DNA of 64,000 nt, taken from Hofstenia miamia (lineage: Eukaryota > Xenacoelomorpha > Acoela). The notes under the pieces are model-generated. The model saw only the letters and a list, made by a program, of their open reading frames with translations. It had not been told where the DNA came from and did not search any database. A program made the translations under genes and the position numbers. The DNA is taken from NCBI GenBank assembly GCA_004352715.1, contig SCFE01000062.1, positions 93,535 through 157,534 of the forward strand. The letters are read 5' to 3'. Shown here piece by piece: positions 57,579-64,000 of this stretch (positions are counted from its first letter, which is position 1; the number at the start of each line of letters is the position of its first letter).

Positions 57579-58341
57579 TAAGTATGCTGATGATACACTG
57601 ATTTGTCTTCCAACTCTTGAAAATTTAGACTTAACACATTTAATTAATGATAAGATCAAATATTGGTATGAAGAAAACAAATTTGAAATTAATTATAGAA
57701 AGTCGCTGGAAATGATTATACTGTTGAATAGAAAATTTGTTGATAATATAGCTAAAATTGATTGCTATTCCCCAGTAACAACAATGAAATATCTTGGATT
57801 TACCAAAAATAACAAGCTTTCATTTAAAAAATGTATTGCTCAAGTCTATAAAAGATCAATGAGAAATTTCTATATAATATTAAAAGAAAAAAGATTTTTA
57901 AATCAAGATGAAACTGAAATTTTATTTAATTCCCTAGCTAATTCTATTATAATTTACGGCATACAAGTATATGCATGTGAATCAGAAACATCTCTATCTA
58001 AGCTTAACAACATATACAAGAAAGTATTTAAATATAAACTTATTACTAAAAAATTAAATATTTTTAACATCATTAAAGCAAAAGACAAAGCATTACATCA
58101 ACACATCAAAGACTCTCAAAAACATCCACTAAAACAATTCATTAGCAAAAAAACTGAATACATTACATTAAAATTATGAAAAAACAATCCACTGAAATTA
58201 TTCTCATCAAAGACGATATTCCCAGATCGATATTTCTCATATTATTAATTATTTTTATTTTTTAGTTTTGTAGTTCTTAGTGTATTTTACTGTATTGTAA
58301 GCTTAATTAAAGTTTATTATTATTATTATTATTATTATTAT
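57579..58341 (+). mobile_element. LINE 3' end: reverse transcriptase from YADD box to (TTA)n tail
   Basis: Emerging from the gap, the frame begins KYADDTLICLPTLENLDL with the catalytic YADD box at 57583-57594, followed by YLGFTKNNKLSFKKCIAQVY and NSLANSIIIYGIQVYACES, typical of Jockey/CR1-group reverse transcriptases. It runs 200 codons to a TGA at 58177-58179 without breaks, so this copy may be young. A 3' UTR and a (TTA)n tail (about 58313-58341) follow. The 5' part is in the gap. Confidence 0.88.
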
Positions 58342-58663
58342 CGCCGCTGAATACCAGTAAATTTCGATGCCTCTGGTATTCAGCGCCGCTGGGGGTGTAT
58401 TCAGCGGCGCCGTGCGATTATTAGGCCTGTATCCAATCAAATTGGCTGAAAATTTGTAGCCATCTAGCTTAGTATNNNNNNNNNNNNNNNNNNNNNNNNN
58501 NNNNNNNNNNNNNTATTATTATTATTGCCGCTGAATACCAGTAAATTTCGATGCCTCTGGTATTCAGCGCCGCTGGGGTGTATTCAGCGGCGCCGTGCGA
58601 TTATTAGGCCTGTATCCAATCAAATTGGCTGAAAATTTGTAGCCATCTAGCTTAGTATTATCG
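58342..58663. repeat. Duplicated CpG-rich block around a small gap
   Basis: A block with GCCGCTGAATACC, GGTATTCAGCGCCGCTG and GTATTCAGCGGCGCC occurs at 58342-58475 and almost identically at 58524-58663, on either side of an N gap (58476-58513). It may be a gap-edge duplication of a real repeat. Confidence 0.8.
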
Positions 58664-58734
58664 CCAAAAGTCACGTAAATTTCGGCGTGGGACGTTGTTC
58701 AAACGTGAGAAAAACGGCTTTCAAGTTTCCGAAT

Positions 58735-58865
58735 TTTAACTATTATAGTGGCGCTGAATACAACTTTGTTTACATTCTTAGTGGCACTGAATACAAATTC
58801 AGAACTATTATAGCGCCGCTTAATGCAATATTGTACTATTATAGAGACGCTTAATACACACATTT
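58735..58865. repeat. Decaying tandem array of an ACTATTATAG..GCGCTGAATACA unit
   Basis: Four loosely spaced units: GTGGCGCTGAATACA, GTGGCACTGAATACA, GCGCCGCTTAATGCA, GAGACGCTTAATACA, several preceded by ACTATTATAG. Same core as the flanking CpG-rich block. Confidence 0.7.
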
Positions 58866-59282
58866 TTATTTTGATTATTATATTGATGGACATCATCTCA
58901 GCATGTTAACTAATCATGTAATAAGTTTTAAAACACAAATATAACTAGTCCATCAAAAAGTAGTGAATCAATGCCACTTGTGCACTACTATAATGACATA
59001 TATTTATTGTTAAAGATCCAACACAAAATAGTGCAATTAATATATTTAGAAGACTTTCTGATATATAATTAGTTTGACATCTGTCTAAAAATACTATATT
59101 TGGATGACTTTATCTCTATACATTATAGTATTCTTCTTTGTCTTTCTCTTCTCTTTGAATTTTTACAAAATTTATTTTCAAATAGGCTCAATTGTACGCA
59201 ATTTTTGGAAAACTTTACAATCATAGTTATTATTGCATGTTATTAATGTTATTGTTTGTTAAATTTGCTGTTTTTTCCAAAA

Positions 59283-59500
59283 NNNNNNNNNNNNNNNNNN
59301 NNNNNNNNNNNNNNNNNNNNNNNNNNNNNNNNNNNNNNNNNNNNNNNNNNNNNNNNNNNNNNNNNNNNNNNNNNNNNNNNNNNNNNNNNNNNNNNNNNNN
59401 NNNNNNNNNNNNNNNNNNNNNNNNNNNNNNNNNNNNNNNNNNNNNNNNNNNNNNNNNNNNNNNNNNNNNNNNNNNNNNNNNNNNNNNNNNNNNNNNNNNN
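59283..59500. other. Assembly gap (N)
   Basis: 218 N. Sequence resumes with GTATTCAGCGGCGCTATAA and a TAA/TTA microsatellite (59515-59557). Confidence 0.99.
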
Positions 59501-59575
59501 GTATTCAGCGGCGCTATAATAATAATAATAATAATAATAATTATTATTATTATTATAAATGAAAGTAAGAAATGA

Positions 59576-60480
59576 TTTACAAAATGTTAGTGATATTTCA
59601 TAGTAGTGTTGATAACACAGTTTGTTTGCATGTGTGCATGGTTGTCTCATGTGTATATAATATAATTTTACATTTTTAAGTAGCAATACAAATATAAACA
59701 ATATGTTCCAAAAGTTTACCTTGTTCATTGGAAGAGGGGACGGTGTAGGCTGGGATGAACAGTGGGTGTTGGCAGAATGGCACAGCATGTGTTGTAAGAT
59801 GCTGCTTTAGTGTAAGAAATTGTGGAAGTGGTCAAAGACTGGAATGACACTAAGATGATGTTGAGAGAAGATTCTTATGATTTGATTGCAGTGCTTAATT
59901 GTGAAGTTCTTTGAGAGATTGTGATCAGCACAGACAGACAGGGGTGATTTAGAAGAGGTAGATGTGGTGAGGTGTGAATTTCTTCCTGACTTCTGAGAGG
60001 ATTTTGTGTAACTTTGAGCAGAACGTGTAGGGACTGAAATTGAGTGCATTGATAAGACCAGTGTTGACATGTGTACTTTTCTATTGTCCAATTTTTTGCG
60101 TTAGTGCTGCGGTGCTACTTCCTAAGTATAAATGATTGGTTGTTTCTTGATCTTGAAGAAGACGATGTGTATGACCATTTTTGAGGATGCTACTTCCTAT
60201 GATGAGTGTGATTTTTCATGTTTTCATCATTTTAACAGGTGGTTTGTTGTTGGAATTTGTTTTTTTTGATGTGCAGGTGATATTCTGGGAAAAGAGAAGA
60301 GTTTGGGTGTTAAAGGTACACTGGTAATTTCTTTTTGAGGCATTGTGGGTTTAGAGAGTGACTTTTGCAGTGTTTTTTTGACGTTTGTTGGTGTGGATAG
60401 TGAAGAGTTGAAAAGAAAGAGAAGAGGTTCAGTGGTGTTTTCTTGATTTAGGCGAGCAAAAATTTTTCTTTTTGTTCTTT
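59576..60480. other. Compositional transition zone with weak minus-strand open frames
   Basis: GT-rich on the + strand. On the minus strand a 94-codon frame (60091-59807) and an 80-codon frame (about 60470-60238) are rich in Ser, Thr, Pro and Lys (for example SLSTPTNVKKTLQKS). No domain is recognised. All three frames are fairly open, so coding status is uncertain. Confidence 0.3.
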
Positions 60481-63400
60481 ATCAAAGCAACACCACCAAA
60501 TGCTGAACTGTGAATTGCTTCTACAAGAGCAGGGAAACCTGACCACAATAAATAAACTTACAATTTCATTCAAATGTTAATTGTAGGGCATTGCATTTGC
60601 AAAGCTTAAATTGAAATAAAACACTTAAAATTTTATTCATATCAAAAAGATTAATTAATTTCAATATCATACATAGTGAAAAGTAATGATACAGTAATCC
60701 CATTTAAATATTAAAGTAAATTGAAAATATATCCTCATCACAATACAACTAAGGAAACAACTAACATTGCTATTTTAGCTGTGAGGCTAAAGATATAATA
60801 ACATAATAATAAGCTCAAGTAATCCTCTTCTACAATTAAAGCATTCATTAAAAATTTCAAAAAGGCTCAAAAGGCAAGCAAAGCAAGACTTTTCAAAGTG
60901 TCTTTCAAATTACATTTACCACTTCATTACCTTGCCTCACAATACCCCAAAAATCCCCTATAACTTTTTAGCTTCAACAGAGCTTGCTTTGACAGTAGGC
61001 TGGTTAATTATTAAACAATACATATACTCAGTGTCCTGAGGTGGTCAATATGTGGCATCAGTATGAAATCAGCTAACTATTCTACTATCCTAGCTTATGG
61101 AGGGTTTTGAGTCAATGCATGGATTTACTGATTCTACAAAACAAATTAACTCCTCCTGCCATTATACTCTATCCTAATAAAAGTTGAAAGTAAAACAGGT
61201 CAACCCAATACAAGAAAACTTTAAGATGAGTTGCATTAGACTGGAGACCTAATTGATTAGAAATAAAACTCTTGGCTGCAAGTAGTAAACCTAAGTGCTA
61301 TGTGAAAATACCCTGGCCTCAGTGTGTTCCTCATCTTGTGCAATTTGGATGAAAGCATTAATAAACATTTTAGTAATGAAAAACAAGTGGTACAACAGCC
61401 CTAGTCTTATACCTAACTTAGGTTAAAGGACAGTAATCCAGTTAATTTGTCCACCATCTGGGCACCCTTTAACTACATGTACAAATTTAGAAACACATAG
61501 TTTAAATAAACAATAAGTCAAGATAAAAAGTAAAAAGAATTTACTGAGAACAAATTGAAGAGAATCTAAATGAACAATTCACACATATTTATACAAATGA
61601 AAGCCAGTAATTGTAAACAAAAACATACCACATGAAAATATGAATAAATATTTGACAGATACAAATGGATTGTCTGCTAGACTTTTAACTGGGGGTTTCA
61701 CTACAATTTAAATTTAAAGAAACAACTAAAAATATTAAAAGTACAATTTCTACTTTTATCAAGACTGTGCATAGCAAATTTTATGGAAACCATTTCCTAT
61801 TATCAATGGGTGAAAAATTAAGTAAGATAGTAATTAAAGCAAATTACTTCAAAATAAATCAGCAACTCTAAAAACAACAACAAAAAAACAAAGAAACAAC
61901 ACTACAATCTACTATACATCTATATTTACAAACTGATAAATATGCACTATTAATTAAAGGTCAAAAATTTTAAATGAAATCTGTCCATGTATTTATTGAT
62001 TTGATATTCCTAATAGGGATTGTTTAGGTAATAAAAGTTCTTTAATTTTCATCTGAAATGTTTATAATTTTGTACCATTTGTATTTTGGGACTTAAATCA
62101 TTCTATAAATTAGAAGCTTTAAAAAAATGAATCTGGGCAATTAATACTGCTATGTAACTTGTGATTTCTCTCACTGAATTTGATATAATTTCATAAGAAT
62201 TGTAAGGGTTTTTAATTGTGTACATATTTGTGTATCATACAAAGTGTTTGATATTTAATTAAGTACAATGGTACAAAAACATTGCCATCTTTTATTAAAT
62301 TATTCACTGACATTCTTATTAATATGATTGAAATAAATTATAATTTATTAATGTAGAATCACAGGGTGCATCTAGCAGCTCAAGCAGTATGAAGGTTGCA
62401 GAAGATTACCATCACTGAGAGTAACACATTCTCTAAAAACACAAATGAAGATTGGTAGTTCACCAATTTCATTATAGAAAAAGTAATTCCAAGATGGCAT
62501 TTCAAGCAGTAACTAATTCACATGGCATCTCGACAAAGCCAAACCATTAGAATCCATCATTACAATCCAAGGTGCTAATCATGTGTCTCAAGTTGTAATT
62601 TCTAGTTCAATAAAACAAATTTAACTCAGTGCTTATCTTCTCAGCTCATGTAATAAAGGTATTAAATAACATGTAATCACCACATATTTGTGTATGCCAA
62701 CAGCATAGTATATTCACATTGTGTGATAGTTTGTGCATGTTCAATTGATAGATGTAGTAGTTCTTTTATTTCCTATGCCTATATGTAGAGTAAAGCAACC
62801 ACAATATGGGCTCACATCTGTCATGGAGTGAGGTATCCCCCCAGGCATAGTGGAGTTCCTCCCACATTATCACCAGATCTTACAATTGCATTATTATAAA
62901 ATTCATACTAAAGCTAAAAAGGTTAGTAGATAATAAAATAATGAAAGAGCAAATGTTATCCAGTGAGAATGAAATTTATTTGACATTTGATTACATTGAG
63001 TTACCTATTTATTACAAGAAAAGGTAAATATTTACTGTTTTACAAAAGTTAGCTTGTTTCCCTCACAAATTAAATGAGCAATTACACATAATCTAAAGCT
63101 TGAGGGGACAATTACTAAATTCAAAACTTAAGTTCAAAAAGATCACAAATTAATAAAATCACTAAATTGAAGATACTAAATAGCACCAAATTAATTTGAG
63201 AGTGCCTAAAATCAAATAAAAAATAAACAAAGGCCCTGAATGACTCTACATGCCCCCATTGCATGGTTAAGGTTGTGGTAACAGTTGGACAGTAGGACCA
63301 CACAACAACTTTTGGGCTTCAATCATTTCTTTGGCCAATACATCATCATAGGATGAAACTTCTGCATAGTGGGGTCGCCTAGTGACCTCTCATTGAGTGA

Positions 63401-63588
63401 CTGTTTTGCTGTGCAACCTAAAATACTTAAGCTCTGGTAGCCTCAAACTAATAGGACAATTTTGTCATAGTATGTTCAACCCCTGGGTAAAAGTGTCATA
63501 AAAGCACTCATACAGATGGAGGCCCTTGAGTGTGATAAGAAGCATCATCAAGGCATCAGTGTCTAAGGTGTGTGTGTCATCAGTGCTA
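60481..63588. other. CpG-depleted block, no gene recognised
   Basis: Only two CG dinucleotides in 3,108 bp (62531 and 63376), against about thirty in the 1.4-kb F-box gene. No long open frame or repeat termini. This part differs from all sequence to its left. Confidence 0.8.
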
Positions 63589-64000
63589 NNNNNNNNNNNN
63601 NNNNNNNNNNNNNNNNNNNNNNNNNNNNNNNNNNNNNNNNNNNNNNNNNNNNNNNNNNNNNNNNNNNNNNNNNNNNNNNNNNNNNNNNNNNNNNNNNNNN
63701 NNNNNNNNNNNNNNNNNNNNNNNNNNNNNNNNNNNNNNNNNNNNNNNNNNNNNNNNNNNNNNNNNNNNNNNNNNNNNNNNNNNNNNNNNNNNNNNNNNNN
63801 NNNNNNNNNNNNNNNNNNNNNNNNNNNNNNNNNNNNNNNNNNNNNNNNNNNNNNNNNNNNNNNNNNNNNNNNNNNNNNNNNNNNNNNNNNNNNNNNNNNN
63901 NNNNNNNNNNNNNNNNNNNNNNNNNNNNNNNNNNNNNNNNNNNNNNNNNNNNNNNNNNNNNNNNNNNNNNNNNNNNNNNNNNNNNNNNNNNNNNNNNNNN
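63589..64000. other. Assembly gap (N) to window end
   Basis: 412 N to the window edge. Confidence 0.99.

Noticed and set aside
56439-57680. Long open frames of 365-413 codons across 56.5-57.6 kb on the minus strand
   Set aside because: They consist of the 1,000-N gap translated as X; only the + strand LINE frame right of the gap is real.
1-64000. tRNA, rRNA, CRISPR arrays, bacterial operons or riboswitches
   Set aside because: By eye I found no tRNA B-box/cloverleaf candidate, no regularly spaced repeat-spacer pattern and no prokaryotic gene arrangement. The DNA is eukaryotic.

Overview
The window is AT-rich eukaryotic DNA with spliced genes, very long introns, many assembly gaps and dense DNA transposons and LINEs. 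It looks like an invertebrate animal genome; I could not identify the species. There is no operon structure and no bacterial gene content.

The main gene runs on the + strand from 9327 to at least 55387. It is a spindle-checkpoint gene of the BUB1/BUBR1 (MadBub) family. I can thread twelve exons: two at 9.3-9.8 kb, then a 19-kb intron full of transposons, then exons at 28.85, 33.6, 34.0, 38.4, 40.0, 41.3, 42.9, 43.3, 48.3 and 55.2 kb. The last exon holds the start of a BUB1-type kinase domain; the remaining kinase exons are not visible and lie in gaps, beyond the window, or on the far side of a possible misjoin. The predicted protein has two copies of the N-terminal Mad3/BUB1 TPR domain in a row. 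Between them is a BUBR1-like 'ENIQPL.QGR' segment whose KEN box has decayed to VEN, and a second KEN position further on reads EEN. This mix of BUB1 and BUBR1 features plus a duplicated TPR module is the most interesting signal here.

Upstream, 6377-7777 encodes an intact single-exon F-box/LRR protein, and 8621-9013 a helix-turn-helix fragment resembling a transposase N-terminus. The first 3.6 kb holds three minus-strand LINE remnants.

The BUB1-family introns are a transposon archive: an apparently intact piggyBac element with TTAA target sites (18444-21091), several other TTAA-flanked elements, hAT elements with perfect 8-bp duplications (26743-27632, 54645-55056), a TAA-flanked hairpin MITE nested in one of them, Tc1/mariner-type MITEs, decayed mariner, Tc1 and hAT transposases, a decayed SF1 helicase gene (13.5-15.5 kb), and LINE reverse transcriptases (22.0-23.4 kb, 57.6-58.3 kb).

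From about 56.2 to 59.5 kb there are gaps, duplicated gap edges and a CpG-rich motif family (GCCGCTGAATAC). From 60.5 kb to the final gap the DNA has only two CpG dinucleotides in 3.1 kb, unlike everything to its left, so this part may be foreign, misjoined or differently methylated DNA.
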